Below are positions 36,421-48,663 of a DNA stretch of 64,000 bases, one piece after another. The notes under the pieces are model-generated. The model was not told where the DNA came from, ran no database searches, and saw only the letters and a list, made by a program, of their open reading frames with translations. Position numbers and translations under genes: made by a program. Positions within the stretch are counted from its first letter, which is position 1, and each line of letters starts with the position of its first letter. Source of the DNA: Deroplatys truncata (taxonomy: Eukaryota; Arthropoda; Insecta; Mantodea; Mantidae); assembly GCA_030765065.1 (NCBI GenBank), contig CM060977.1, positions 157,366,052 to 157,430,051 of the forward strand. The letters run 5' to 3'.

Positions 36421-36475
36421 GTGGGTTCGTCTTGTACTTTATGTTTTAAGTTACCCAGAGATAAAAATCACAGGG
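36385..36475 (-). pseudogene. Fragment of transposase C-terminal region
   Basis: ttgttttaattcttccaggg, then tgtgtgggttcgtcttgtac and taaaaatcacagggg, is a near copy of 37150-37235, which encodes the third-aspartate region (DFYLWSNLKLKYKTNPHTLQ) of the next transposase. It is a detached, diverged piece of the same family. Confidence 0.6.
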
Positions 36476-36985
36476 GTTAGCTTCACTATATAATAAATGC
36501 ATATCTACCAACGCTGCAGATGAATCGCTATTCATTTTTTGCTGAGAACTTGTGAGCGACACACTTGAGTGGTATCGAAAATTCTCCGTATGGTGTACGG
36601 GTGGTCAATAGCTCGCGCCAGGTATTCGCCCAATCGCTCCCCTCCGTGAAGAAGCTTGCAACGTGGCTTCACTCGCCAAGTGGTGGCGGAATTGTCTCAA
36701 GGGTCAAATACGGCGATTATGAGTTTGCGTTCACGAAAGTTTGCTGTCTCACTCTAACTTGCTTCTTCCACAACTAAGACTTGGTGGGCTATCACTAGCA
36801 CTATACTTGCGGAATACTACTAACAGCTTTTGGAACAGCAGTGGAATTTCTTGTTAATTTGCCTATTCAGCTAATTCTAGGATTTATTTGGCTATACTAC
36901 AGAGAGAACCAAAAAACGATGAACCGGCTGCGCGGTGTTTCTACTGTCCGCATCCTCGGCGCTCATTGCCGTCTACTGCTATCAT
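36476..36985. other. No recognised feature
   Basis: Includes a 70-codon open frame at 36565-36777 that I cannot place. No RNA or terminal-repeat signal was seen. Confidence 0.45.
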
Positions 36986-36989
36986 ACAA

Positions 36990-38080
36990 CATTTTAAAAC
37001 AATTTTAAAAGCTTTACTTACCAACATTATGAAAAGTGATGCTGAAACTGGCCTCCGTCGTTGTCCATACATTTTTGGAGCCTCTTTAGGAAACTATCCA
37101 TCAACCGCCGTATTCTACGTTGAGAAATGCTGGCAATATCCTGGAGGATATTTTGTTTTAATTCTTGCAGGGTGTGTGGGTTTGTCTTGTACTTTAGTTT
37201 TAAGTTACTCCAGAGATAGAAATCACAGGGGGGTTAGGTCGGGGGACCCAGGGAGACACAAATCTCTACTAATAATTCTGTTCTCAAACACACTTTCAAT
37301 TCCTTTCATCGAAATATTGACCGTATGAGCTGTTGCAGAGTTTTGTTGAAAAGAAGAAAGTCTGTTAATTCTACAAAAAAGGGGGCAAAATTGTATTCAC
37401 GTATGTACGGGCGTCAACTCTTGGCAAAAAGAAAATTGGCCCTATAACTGTTTCTCCTCTCACGGCGCAACATACACCAATTTTTTGGTCATGAAGGGGT
37501 ACTTCGTGGAGAATATTAGGTTTGTCAGAGCGCCAATAACGATTATTTTGTGTACACACATATCCATGAAGGTGGAACCAAGCCTCATCCGTGAAAAGTA
37601 TTAAATATAGGTCTATTTCGCCATTGTGTACACTATTGAGGCTCCAGTCATAAAATGTGCGCCTAATTACAGAAACACCTGGTTGAAGAGCATGTGCCAC
37701 GGTTATTTTATATGGTTTTAACTTCAGCAATTTGGTAGCTCTTCGCGCAGAACCATAAGAAATGCCTGCCTGTTGTGAAAGACGCCTAAGTAATTTGGGG
37801 GGGGGGAATTCTTCAAACGATGACCAATGTCGTCTAATGTTTATTCGGTAGGAACCGTATGCTGTCTTTTAGATGTTTTAGCTTGAACACTTCCTGTGGT
37901 CTGAAATTTATTGTATAGTTCTTGGATTGCTGTACGGCCTGGAACGTTTACACCTGTAAATCTTTCTGCAAATCGTACTTTCACTTGGCGAGTTGACCGA
38001 GTTAACACATACGAATCATAAACAAATACACGCTGTGCAGTGGAAAGCATATACTGAGCTACAATATAATTTGTGACCAA
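36990..38080 (-). pseudogene. Tc1/mariner-like transposase with DUF4817-type N terminus
   Basis: Minus-strand order: 38080-37841 encodes the N-terminal helix-turn-helix domain (VFVYDSYVLTRSTRQVKVRF, TAIQELYNKFQTTGSV), the type annotated as DUF4817 in insects. After a break around a G/C run at 37798, 37730-37371 gives the catalytic core: LFTDEAWFHLHGYV with the first aspartate, NNRYWRSDKPNILHEVPLHD, and KIGVCCAVRGETVIGPIFFL. Then FQQNSATAHTVNISM occupies the second catalytic position with N in place of D. SPDLTPLCDFYLWSNLK and RRIRRLMDSF follow, with shifts, down to about 37000. The D-to-N change, frameshifts and stops mean it is dead. Confidence 0.85.
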
Positions 38081-38682
38081 GTACAGTACAAAATAATGAA
38101 TAACTGGTAATAAATGAACTACATCACATTACCGTCAACTCAATACTGCACTTCACACTGCAGAACAAAACCACGTCAACAGCGTGACCTTGTTTCCACA
38201 AGCCCAGTGGAAAAACACCACGCACACGATTCGTAGTTTCTTGGCTCTCCCATTATTATGCTCGCTGCTGTTTGTATTTCTTAGTTTCCTTACTTTTGGA
38301 CGTAAAAAACGTGTGGAAAGTCGTAATATTATGCAATATCAATGCCTTTTCATATCACAAATCATTGTATATCTGTCATTAATATTAAGAATAGTAGGAC
38401 TAAAGCGTAATAAATTGAATTTACGGGAACTCAAATAAATTAACCTCCCCCAAAAAGTTTCAAGTTAGATATGGGGTTCGAGCGATCTACCCGAGTTAGC
38501 ATTCCTCACACACCAGGTAATTCTGGTATAATTATCTTCCATATTACAAATGTCTTTTGCTGGCATTTGTGGTTTCCACACCTTTCTTTGCCAGAAGCAA
38601 ATTTTTGACAAAACAATGATGCCCGTATTATTGTAAATTATTAACCGATGACTCCAAGTTATCTCCACTAAGGGAGCATGTA

Positions 38683-39946
38683 CAGGGTTTTTGAACAACA
38701 GTGTCCTATCTTTAACATGTGATAGCTGCCGTTGTTATTGAGTTACAGCAGTCATTTTGTTCGTGTGGTTACAGTTGCTATTGACAAATAGCCATGGAAC
38801 GTTACAGCATTCAGCAACGCGTAGAGATTGTGAAAATGTATTATCAAAATGGATCATCTGGTCGCCAAACCTTCCGTGTATTGCGTGAAGTTTACGGTGT
38901 GCATAATCGTCCCTGCGAGAGAACGATTCGGCGTTTGATCGATAAATTTGAAAGAAGTGGTTCTGTCAGCGATCAAAGAACGCCTGTGCGTAATCGACGT
39001 AAGCGCTTCAACGAAAACATAGGCGCCGTTCGTGAGAGTGTACGCGAGAACGGAAACAAATCAATTGCACGTCGAGCGCAAGAATTGGGGTTCGCCGACC
39101 ACAACTTGGCGAATTCTGCATCTAAAGTTGAACTTTAACGCTTGCAAAATGGTGTTAACTCAAGAACTAAAGCCCAACGACCATAGGTTGCGCCATGTAT
39201 TCGCCGACTGGGCTATGCAGCAATTAGAAGCTGACCCGAATTTTTGTTGAAAAATCATCTTCAGCAACGAAGCCCACTTTTGGATGGATTACCGTTATTA
39301 GAGCAATCATAATCCACTGCAGATTCAAGAACGTCTACTTCATCCCCAAAAGATTACTGTGTGGTGTGGATTTTGGTATGGTGGAATCATTGGTCCATAT
39401 TTTTTCCAAGATGAAGATGGAGAAGCTCTAACTGCCGATGAAGAAAGATACCGGACTCTTATAAGGGACTATTTTTGGCCCCAATTAGATGGTATGGATC
39501 TCAGAAACATCTGGTTCCAGCAAGATGGTGCTACATGTGATACTGCTCTCGAAACAGTCGATCTTTTGAAGAAGTTCAGAGGTTTCATCATTTTCCGTGG
39601 TGGTGATGTTAACTAACTCCGAAGTCATGTGATTTAACGCCGTTGGATTACTTCTTGTTAAATATCGGGTTTATGTCAACAAGCCAGAAACAGTAAATGA
39701 TCTTATGAATAACATCACGCGTGTTATTGGTGAAGTTGGACCTAATTTACGTTCTTCTGTCGTTGAAAATTGGGTCAACCGTATACGCGCAACCCAACGA
39801 AGTCGCGGCGGTCACTTAACTAATGTTCTCTTCCACACGTAATGACATTAATTATGAGCCAAAATTAAAAAATAAATAAATTCTATCATTTATAGAACGT
39901 GTTTTATTTAAGTTCAAAGATAGGACATTCTTGTTGAAAGACCCTA
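38683..39946 (+). mobile_element. Near full-length Tc1/mariner-like transposon, transposase degenerate
   Basis: The ends cagggtttttgaacaacag (38683) and ctcttgttgaaagaccct-like sequence ending at 39946 form inverted repeats of about 32 bp sharing tgtcctatcttt. The gene starts at ATG 38794: MERYSIQQRVEIVKMYYQNG, TIRRLIDKFERSGSV and RFNENIGAVRESV are the DUF4817-type DNA-binding region. After a frameshift near 39110 come VLTQELKPNDH, a stop at 39248, IIFSNEAHFW (first catalytic position, N for D), VWCGFWYGGIIGPYFF, WFQQDGATCDTA (second D), and, in a third frame at about 39625-39660, SCDLTPLDYFLL (third D). The last motif, RGGHLTNVLFHT, ends at a stop at 39841. A full-length architecture with several lesions means an old but structurally complete copy. 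Confidence 0.92.
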
Positions 39947-40148
39947 TACAAGCATTTTGCATGAAGTCCTAGAAGCTTGCGTCGTTTTAGTTCGACGTTA
40001 CTCTGACTTGCATCCCATGGCACAAATCACATGTCTCTTCAAATGTTGAGCTCGCGGGACATAAGTTTCCCATCTCAAAATATTTATGCTCTCTCCGCTA
40101 TCTTTCAAATTTGCTGCTATGCAGTATGGCAAGTAAATGCATGCACCT

Positions 40149-40372
40149 GCCGAGCGGGATGACTCAGTGGTAATGTCGCATTCGGGAGATCCCGGGTTCG
40201 ATCCCCGGCAACCGCCCACTCAGATTCATGGGCTTTTTTGGGAGTTTTCCCTGGTCGTCAGGCTAATGCTGGAGTGGCTTCTTTCATACCCCAAATTTCC
40301 TGTCCCTCAATTTCGTTCCATTACTCATTTCATTCGTCCTTCACGCCGTTTGGTCTATTTCAGGGAAAATAT
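40149..40372 (+). repeat. SINE family C, copy
   Basis: gccgagcgggatgactcagtgg gives an A box and cccgggttcgatccccgg a perfect B box and T arm. The body follows: gggagttttccctggtcg, aggctaatgctggagtgg, aaatttcctgtccctc, tttggtctatttcaggg. It stops where the longer copies continue, so it is 3'-shortened or a shorter subfamily. The acceptor arms do not pair as in a tRNA gene. Confidence 0.85.
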
Positions 40373-41039
40373 AAAGAACCCCTACAATCTCGAAAAAACC
40401 CTGAAACGAAACGTACCGAAGAATACACGTTTATAAAGTTATTATAGAATCTCAAAAACAAAAACACTCGCTTCGCTCTTGTTTTAATCCTTTACCTAAA
40501 TTCTATAAAAACCGCTTCCCAACCTCATATCGTAATTCACCATTTTCCTGCATTATTAAGCCATTAAGCTAATTGATATTCTTGTAGGTACGACAGGTCT
40601 TAAGATGCGTAGCGGAATGGACAAAAAACAGGTTTGGTAATTGCCCACGAGTATTAATGTCGCTCTTGTCAATCTAATTCTGTATGTTGCGGTTGATAGT
40701 GAAACCACTATAAAACCGGATGAAACCTGTACCTTCTGATCTTGCTGCTTTTCAACGAGAAACCTAAGTTTTTTATTACTCTCAATTTAGTTTGTTTCTT
40801 CGGTTTAAAACCAATACACTTTTCTACATATTTTCTCAAGTACTAACCACGTAATCAATCAAGACTTTCCTACATGACATCTCAAATTAGCAGCCATAAA
40901 CCAACTGCAATTTGCCCAACGCAGCCCGCAGTGCACACAATTATTATAAATGCCATACATATGGTTCACACTGTGCAAGTACATACCACCTTCACATGTA
41001 ACAGCATTACGGCGTTTCATTTCACCCATATTCCAATGG
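40373..41039. other. No recognised feature
   Basis: AT-rich sequence with no recognisable coding or RNA signal. Confidence 0.55.
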
Positions 41040-42050
41040 ATACACTAGTCTGCATGTTCAAACTTTTAGTCAGATGATTTCTTAAAAGTAAATGTTCTTG
41101 ATCAAGTTTTTATGCTGATGCCAGAAATAGCTTGCGTTTTTTTCTATCACGTCAGGTTTTTACACAAAATAAATCATGTTTTGATAATTTTATAATGAGA
41201 GTAGAAAAGTATTCAAATACCATTTCACACAAGGTAAGTTTTTATTCAAGAAACATTTTAAGAATACTCTCAAGAACTCCCCTAATTTATTTCATGACTA
41301 CATTTTAACAAAACAAGAAGCCAAAGTGTTTCAGTTAATTTTTTCAAACTTTCTCTTCTTTGGCTTCCTTGCAGATCCCTGAAGATGACTGTCCCTCCTC
41401 AACATCCAACAGTAGTCGGCCATCATAGTTTCATTCCATCTCCCCTGGACCTCTTCTCCATTTCCTTAATATCTTTGTGAAAACGTTCTCCCTGCTCTTC
41501 ACTATAATGTCCCAGATTTTCTGGAAAGTAGTCGATATGTGAATGCAGAAAATGCACCTTTACACTCATGTTACAACCCATCTTCTTGAAATTTTCCAAC
41601 ATTGTTTCGACAATGGCCTTGTAATTAGAATCTCTGTTATTGCCCAAGAAGTTTTCAGTAACTGATCGGAAGGAGGTCCGTGACTCTATTTCTCTCTCAT
41701 CCATTGTTATCTCAAAATCTTCATCCTTCATCAATTTCTTTATTTGAGGACCAACAAAAATTCCAGCCTTTAATTTGTCTTGTGTAATGAAGGGAAATTT
41801 CTTGGAAAGGTACTTGAAGCAGGGTCCATCCTGTGATAGAGCCCTTACAAATTGCTTCATCAAGCCAATGTTATGTGTAATGGCGGAAGCAATATCTGTA
41901 TATCTCTATATTTTTGAAGTGAAATTGTGAAAAAAAGAGTACGTGATAGAAACAAACTAAAAGCAGTTTTGAAATCAGCATATAAAAGTGAGTCAGAATC
42001 ACTTATTAGTTTTTAATCATCCTATATCTTGCAGACTAGTGATATACCTA
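41040..42050 (-). pseudogene. Repeat D, copy 2, with 147-codon open frame
   Basis: The 1-kb block is shared with 58490-59485, including non-coding flanks on both sides. The minus-strand frame 41863-41423 encodes MKQFVRALSQDGPCFKY, LKAGIFVGPQIKKLMKDED, ENFLGNNRDSNYKAIVETML, HFLHSHIDYFPENLGHYSEE and GERFHKDIKEMEKRSRGDG. After a shift, ADYCWMLRRDSHLQ and a basic tail (KKRKFEK-like) follow to about 41351. It is the least damaged of the three copies. The coding part lacks the N-terminal half of the family, so it is a 3' fragment. I know the family only as a high-copy, uncharacterised mobile-element-associated protein of invertebrates. Confidence 0.8.
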
Positions 42051-42986
42051 TCATTAGGTTTTGGTTTATTCACCTGTTTACAAAGATTGTACTGATGCCA
42101 CTTTGATTACAATTTCACATCGGTGTGGTCTTTATGTTTCTTCTGGTTATGAATTCTCAGCAAGCAACTGTTGTGTTAACAGTGCGCATGACCGTCGTGA
42201 TCTGCTTCTCCTTTTCCTCCGCGTTGGTAACTTGGTAACCACTGCAACAGTTAACTCAATACAATTGATTTCGACCTCGACTCATCAACTAGCGTCGGAA
42301 GCACACACGAAGTCGGGCTAGTGCATGATGCGCAGTGGCATTGCTCTGAATCACATGACTTGCCGCTATAGCGAGCGAGAATGAAAGAAAGAGACATTTT
42401 ACTATCTCTGTCTCTCTTCTCTGCGCAGTGGATTCTCTCACCCACTACCGTGCGTGCTCCCGACTTTACTTTACGACGACTGCCGTCAGTTCTTCCCTAA
42501 CACCGGATGAATGTCCTCAGTCTGCGAATTGGAAAGTTTTGCAATTGCAGCGTTACAGTATACCGCATACACTACCACCTGTAGTGTATTCATTTGTTCC
42601 GAATTGGAAGAAATGTACCTATGGCTCTCTGGGTTCATGTTTCACGAGCACAGCTGGGCTTTAACATTGAAGAGCCGAGTTTCATATCCTAGCATATGAA
42701 GGTATTCCTTTTCTTTTAACTTTTAAGCCAGTCGCCAGCTGATAGTTTGGCACAGAATACTTATTGTGTGATATTTGTAAACGTAGTACGATTATATATA
42801 TTTCACTTAAATCACAAACTGATATTAGAATCTGCCCTACTGAACATAAATAAATATGATTTATGCAGCAGTAATGTGAAATTATAAACATAAGGCACTT
42901 CACTATAACTTACTCTTTGTAGGTATTCCTACACACATTCCTAGCGATATGTGCACACTAGATGAAGATAAATTCCCATTTTAATT
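42051..42986. other. No recognised feature
   Basis: Short overlapping frames at 42061-42700 on both strands show no recognisable family. Confidence 0.5.
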
Positions 42987-43889
42987 TGAGGCAGTATTTT
43001 TAACACTTAAATGATTTCAGTCTATTTATATAAATATAAATTCAATAACAGCCCTCCTTAAAGCAATATGTGTATGTAAAAGTATATAAAAAGTGTATAT
43101 TACAGTCATTTTATATGTTTGTATTATTGTATTCATGTGTAGTAATGTTATGTGAATGTATTACGTAATTTAATAATGTAGGAGCTGTGAAAAATAGGTC
43201 AAAAGTTGCTAACAATGAGATAACCTTAAGCCAATAAGGAATTTGAAAGTTTAACAATACTACTTGTGATTCTTGGAAGCAACAATTTAATTTTAGTGAC
43301 AGTTTATAAAAATAGCCAATCAACAACCAGAAAAAGCTTTAGTAAAATGAAGATATTCTATTGGAGTAGGATTAGCCAATCAGAAACTGAAAAGGAGAAA
43401 CATTTACAAATTTAGAAGTTAGTTGGCTGAGGACGGCGTTACTAACTAGACGCAAAAAAGTGTCCTCAAGAAATTTAATACGTATTCGTGTGAGACGAAA
43501 AATAAATTTACGTGTTAAAAAGTGTAAGTAATTAATCAAAGAATCTCACAGCTTTCTATATCAATGAAGTGTTATTTAAATCGTGTCAAGCATTAATAAA
43601 AGGAGTGAAGTAAACTTATAATCTGTGTAAGCCTACATTCTTGTCGCATCACGCCCTGCTAAGAGAAACGTGTCTCTAACAATAACACTGACGCAGCCGA
43701 GGCAAACATAAATATTTAATACTTAAAGAAACAGCCAAATTAAAAATTAATATTCTTTAAATTTGGGGCAAAGGCCACCTGAAAGTACATTTGGGGCGAA
43801 GGCTATCGGAAACCGGGTACCATACGTGCGGTTGCAAACACACTTCAAGTTTGGCTCCCCAGCAGTTGAAATACGATACAACTACTCCT
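42987..43889 (+). repeat. Dispersed repeat A, copy 2
   Basis: Starts tgaggcagtatttttaacac and runs through ttgctaacaatgagataacc, attctattggagtaggat, tacgtattcgtgtgagacg, gtgtaagcctacattcttg and gacgcagccgaggcaaac to ggctccccagcag and tacaactactcctt. It carries a small local duplication (tttggggcaaagg and tttggggcgaagg at 43764 and 43792). It lies in the opposite orientation to copy 1. Confidence 0.9.
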
Positions 43890-43984
43890 TCAACACAATC
43901 TTCTCAAATTCTATAAATTATTCGTTTTATTTTGAATGCTGTGATCCCCTCTGGTTCCCCAAGAAGACTAGCTAAAAGTACTTC

Positions 43985-45740
43985 ATATTGTACTGTCTCG
44001 CATAGTTTTTCTTAAGTTTGTATATTTCCTCAATATGGCTTTAGCAATTATACCTTGATGGATGAATTCCTCCAGACTAACCCTGATCGCCAGCCTAATC
44101 CGTCGCGTCATGGACGGTATGATATTACCACAGCTGAGATTTTGTGGCGTATTTGCACTTGCGATACACGGGGTCTTTAAAAAAACAAAGTCAAACGGGA
44201 TTAGATAGGTTGAAAGTGGAGGCCAGGCTATTAGTACATACCGTCCGATCCACCGTTCTGAGTTGGTGGCATTGGGATGATGCGTTACGTTATGCAACCG
44301 TGCTGGTAATATATTCGGGTCTGCAAAGGCAATTCATCCAGAAGAGTAGGCAGTTGTGTTGTACAAAGTGGACGTGGCTATTTCCGTTCAGTGATCTACC
44401 ATAAAAGAAAATGAAAAATAGGTAATATCAGATGGTCTCGAGTATGCTAGTCCAAATACACCAAGTGGCCCAAACAAGCCGTCCTTTGCAGTTTTATGTT
44501 TCCCGCATACATAGGTGCAAAATAAGTTGCCGCATCATTGATGTCCAAAGAGGCAGTGCAGGTACAAAGCGAAAGGCCACTGAAGTAGTACTGCTGGCAG
44601 CATGTGTTTACGTAGTAGTTTCGTACTGATAAGCGTCGTGTGGTCGCCTGCTTGTAGCTCGAGCCAGGTCATTCAGACAAAAAGGTAACGTTCACGAATA
44701 ACGAACACGGATATGGTTATGATGTGTGCGGAGAGCTGAGGCTAGAAGACGGTGTTCTGAACATTTTCAGACGCGGTATCTGTCTTCTGCGTACTTTTTA
44801 TTTATTTATTTTTTTACATACAGAAATGTTAAGAAATTATGGATCATACCCGATAGAACGTGGGCCTGACAGCCCTTGGCGGGCGTGTTTTTGCACATGC
44901 TTATTATGAATAATGCACTGATAGAAAATAATTTAATTTTAACGACCTTTAAGGGTACATAAATATAATAAAGATAGAATTTTGTTTAATCTTGTTAATT
45001 TTGCGGCACCAATTAGTGCCGTATAGTGGTATTGATTATAGATAAACTGTTATGGAACTAAATGGCTTAACACGTGTGCTCAGGTTTGCGTCAAGCGACA
45101 ATCCTGAATTCTTGTTAATGGGCGAATTTCTCATTAAATAACTGATAACACCCCCACACACATTTAGGTACTCTCACATTCAAACACCAGACTCTGGACA
45201 TACCAAATGTTTTTGTTTAAAGACAACTTTCTGTAGCCCAGCCGGGAATCGAACCCGGAACATCTCATATAGCAGGCGGTTCCTCTACTGAAGGAGCTCT
45301 AGGACCAGTAATAGGAATTAAAGTGTTCATTTTCAAGCATTGGTATTTCATTTAGTAGTCCCCTCTCTGTCGGTATGGAATCCTCTTTGCAGTTCTGCTT
45401 AGTCAAACATTTTGTCATACGCACTATCCAGTATAAACTAGCTTCATTTAAGGACGGCTTGTGTGGGCCACCTATCATTGGATCTGAAAGTTAGACTTTG
45501 GCTCCAATGAGGGTTCATAGTGCCTCATTAATAGATGGCCTGGTTATTTCCTTGACTTGTGCTGTGGAATACAGCCTCGTCTGAGAATAACATAGTAAAT
45601 AAACACTTGTGGTTCTTATTTAGTTTGACATAGACCCATTTAGCGAACACCCTGGCTCCTAATACAGTTGTATTTTGTGAAGATACAACTTGGCATTGCG
45701 CAATATTCTTCACCCGGAAGATTAGCTCATTTGACAATAC
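43985..45740 (-). pseudogene. Tc1/mariner-like transposase relic, split
   Basis: Minus strand 45737-45528 encodes ARVFAKWVYVKLNKNHKC and TMLFSDEAVFHSTSQGNNQ, the first catalytic aspartate region. After a long decayed interval containing a tRNA-like insert, 44350-43985 gives DELPLQTRIYYQHG, ERWIGRYVLIAWPP, YLIPFDFVFLKTP (third catalytic position) and RRIRLAIRVSLEE, the conserved end of this group. The second aspartate motif (QQDGAP) is replaced by QHG and the following frame is lost. It is heavily decayed, and the middle (44400-45200) cannot be read. Confidence 0.7.
45234..45306 (-). repeat. tRNA-like SINE head
   Basis: On the minus strand, ccgggttcgattcccgg forms a perfect T arm with the B box; the A-box region is poor. 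It is flanked by transposase relic sequence on both sides, consistent with a retroposon insertion. Confidence 0.55.
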
Positions 45741-46383
45741 CCCTGAATATCCCCCCTTCTACAATAAGCATTGCATGTATGGATGAATGGCATAGTAATC
45801 ACAGACTGCACCTTTGCCTGTTCATGGAGAGGATGATCTCTTCTGCAGACCGACTGTAAGAGACGGTTAGCAATTCTTGGAAACCTGTGATCCAAAGGGA
45901 TTTTTCTCCGCGTAAATTTCTATTGGTATAGATGGTTTGTTCTCTTTGTACTCTACTGCGCCTCCCATATAATAACATTATGTTCAGACACAATTTATTT
46001 TCGAAAACAACTTTTCACAGTGAACACGAGTAGTTGGGGCAACGTATTTAAAACCATTAAATCTTTAAAATGTTTCATGTACTCGCGTTCGGACAAACAA
46101 CATGCTATTCTAGAGTATATTTTGGAAACAGAGACGCCCCCAGAGTCATGATTGGGACACCAGATCTTCAGCGTAACAGTCGCGAGCGTGGTAGTCCCTA
46201 ACAGCAGATGCATTAACAAAAGACGCCATCACTGCCCTATAAAGATGCTGGTGGGGTTCGCTTGAAAGCAGTTGCATTTTACACTGTGTATAAAACAGGT
46301 AGAATTGCTGCCAATTTGAAGTACAAATTTGTGACTCCCATGAAAATGCTGTAAGTAGCAGATCTAAATAATTTACATATTTA

Positions 46384-46796
46384 TTTCTAATGAACGACAG
46401 TAGATAGCGACACATCATTGAATAGAGGAAAGTTCAAAGTTTTAAGCCCCATCTATTAGTTCCATTCAGTGCCTACAGTGGCGCTGTGTTTGTTTAGCAG
46501 AAAATGTCGACGCCACTAGAAAAGTAATTTTGTGTGCTGCAGTATGCTAAGAGTGAATCAATTGTTTCATTGTAGCGTGCATTTCGTTGTAAGTTCAACA
46601 ACGAGTCATCTCGTCATAAAATTTTACAATTAATACAATAAATTCGTAGAAGATGGTTGCATATGTCAACGGAAAAGCACTGATCGTCCTCGCAAAACAA
46701 ATGGTGCTCATTTTGAACACATAAAATAAAGTTTTGAAATTTCCTGTATTCAGTGATGTATCGCATGCGTCACCATCTATTGCCGTTCATTAGAAA
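46384..46796 (+). mobile_element. 413-bp deletion derivative of a Tc1/mariner-like transposon
   Basis: tttctaatgaacgacagtag at the left and ctattgccgttcattagaaa at the right are inverted, extend to about 37-46 bp with one 9-base insertion, and are bounded by TA (46382-46383 and 46797-46798). Inside, from 46504, the conceptual MSTPLEKVILCAAVYAKSES followed by IVSLQRAFRCKFNNES is the N-terminal helix-turn-helix of the DUF4817-type transposases, disrupted by frameshifts. The catalytic domain is absent, so this is an end-plus-N-terminus derivative. Confidence 0.75.
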
Positions 46797-46798
46797 TA

Positions 46799-47709
46799 CA
46801 TGTGTAAAGTCTGTTCCTTCTTTTTGAATAACACTATATTGGAGAAGGAACAGGCCACAAACCTAATCCTGAAAGTTGATGGGATGAATTTCAAGATAGC
46901 AAACCACAAGATATTCTGTACAGTGACCTCATTGTAATACGTATCTAGGCAACTTTGGTAGCAACAAAGAGTAGTGGTGGAGGGAAATTTCGTCGTCTCG
47001 AAAGCGTGTGTCTGGCCCGACTGTTGAGCGGAGGCAAAGGATCCCTTCACACACGTGAAAATATTGAGAACGTGAGAATCCGTGCCCTCATTCACAATGA
47101 CCTCCTGTCGCGGTTTCACCTTAAACCAAGAGCAGGCGCGCTGGGTACAAGGTACACAGTGATTGGCTTTTAACATACAGTAGCACTATAAAACCTTAGA
47201 TTATGTTCATACAATTGCTATTCCACTAGAGCAGTGTAACACTTATTGTTCAATAATACTCTCAAAGTTACAGTTTTGACATATTTGCCATATTCATTTC
47301 CATTTAACTAAGGTAAAATTTCTGTTTAGAATATGCAATATTCTACATATCTGGACATCAAAGCGAACAGGTTCTCTGGTATAACAGTATTTTATTTTTT
47401 AAATAACCTTTTTATAAACTTTATAATTAGATAACTTATACACTTTCGTGTGTACAAAAACAATTACCCATGAGAAATCTTCCATTTTCGGTAGGTATTC
47501 TCATATTAATACGTCTCACCTCCAAGAAGGAGAATTCAAATACTTTGGCGAATATGATACATAGGATAACTTTATTAGTAGGAAAGAAAATAATAATGAT
47601 AATTCTGACCAAGCATACACTCCGAAGAAAACAACGCAACTAATTCCCATGATGTCCAAAGCAGATATTAAACAAAAGAGTGGTTTCTCAGGTTATATAA
47701 GCAAACATA
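46799..47709. other. No recognised feature
   Basis: Opposed open frames at 46790-47176 have no recognisable similarity. The rest is AT-rich. Confidence 0.5.
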
Positions 47710-47865
47710 CACTATGTGATCAAAAGTATCCGGACACCCCCACAAACATACGTTTTTAATCTTAGGTGCATTGTGCTGCCACCTACTGCTTGGTACTCAT
47801 TATCCGCCACCTCAGTAGCCATTAGGCATCGTGAAACAGCAGAATGGGACGCTCCGCTATAATTA
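47710..47865 (+). mobile_element. Truncated end of a Tc1-like transposon
   Basis: cactatgtgatcaaaagtat followed by ccggacacccc, preceded by TA, is a terminal sequence I recognise from a widespread insect Tc1-like family. The adjoining subterminal region, gcattgtgctgccacctact and cattaggcatcgtgaaacag, then gaatgggacgctccgc, ends at the start of the transposase gene. Homology stops near 47865, where AT-rich DNA begins. Confidence 0.7.
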
Positions 47866-48152
47866 ATTCCTCAATCAATTAACTATTTAATTACTAATTA
47901 TGTATTTAAGTAATGAATGATAACGATCAATTTACAATTTAAATTTTATTTGCATAAAATTAATCAATAATTATACAATAATTATTAGTGTAGGTATGTA
48001 TATATATTTTTTGCCCAACTCATAAGTTATCTTAATAAATTCCCTACGCATCACAGTGTATTAATTATTTATTTACTTGACCATTTAAATATATTATTAT
48101 ACTACCTCATTTCATTATTTCTTTATAAGTAATCTGTTTTTTTATTATCTTT
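47866..48152. other. AT-rich spacer
   Basis: Mostly runs of taatta and ttattt; nothing else is recognised. Confidence 0.6.
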
Positions 48153-48663
48153 ATCGAGTGGGATGGCTCAGGCGGTAATCTCTGTGGCCCGCATTCGGGA
48201 GGTCGTGGGTTCGATTCCCGTGGCTGACCTCCCTGACAAATGGGCTTTTTAGGAGGTTTCCCCGGGTCACTAAGCGAACGCTGGGAAGGATCATTAAGTC
48301 CCCTAAATTTCCTGTCCCACCATTCTCATTTCACTCCACTTTTCATCCACTTGGTCTCTTTCAGGGTTTTACGTGTCGGCGGGTGGCCTTGGATGCTCTG
48401 TGGAAACTTTCGTCCCCGGAATAGGGGTGGTCTCCGGATTCCCGGCACCCCAGGGGGGAGGGGAGCCGGCTGTATCAGTGTCCATCCGAAGAATTTAAAT
48501 ATATAAATGGTAGGGACCCTGCCCTCTGCCTGTCGTGTCCCCTGGTCCGGCCGCCATCTGTCTCCTATCACCTCATCTCTACCTCGGGGGCGCCCCTTCC
48601 AGGGCATAGGTATAAAAGATGTATGTAGGTCGACGTGCCATATCTCCCTCCGCATTGAATTCT
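48153..48663 (+). repeat. SINE family C, longest copy
   Basis: atcgagtgggatggctcagg carries the A box and gtgggttcgattcccgtgg the B box. The body proceeds through aaatttcctgtcccaccat, ttggtctctttcagggtttt, cggaataggggtggtctccg, ccctgccctctgcctgtcg and atgtaggtcgacgtgcc. It shares its tail with the minus-strand copy at 32761-33285, which defines a long-tailed subfamily of about 0.5 kb. No clear target duplication was found. Confidence 0.88.
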
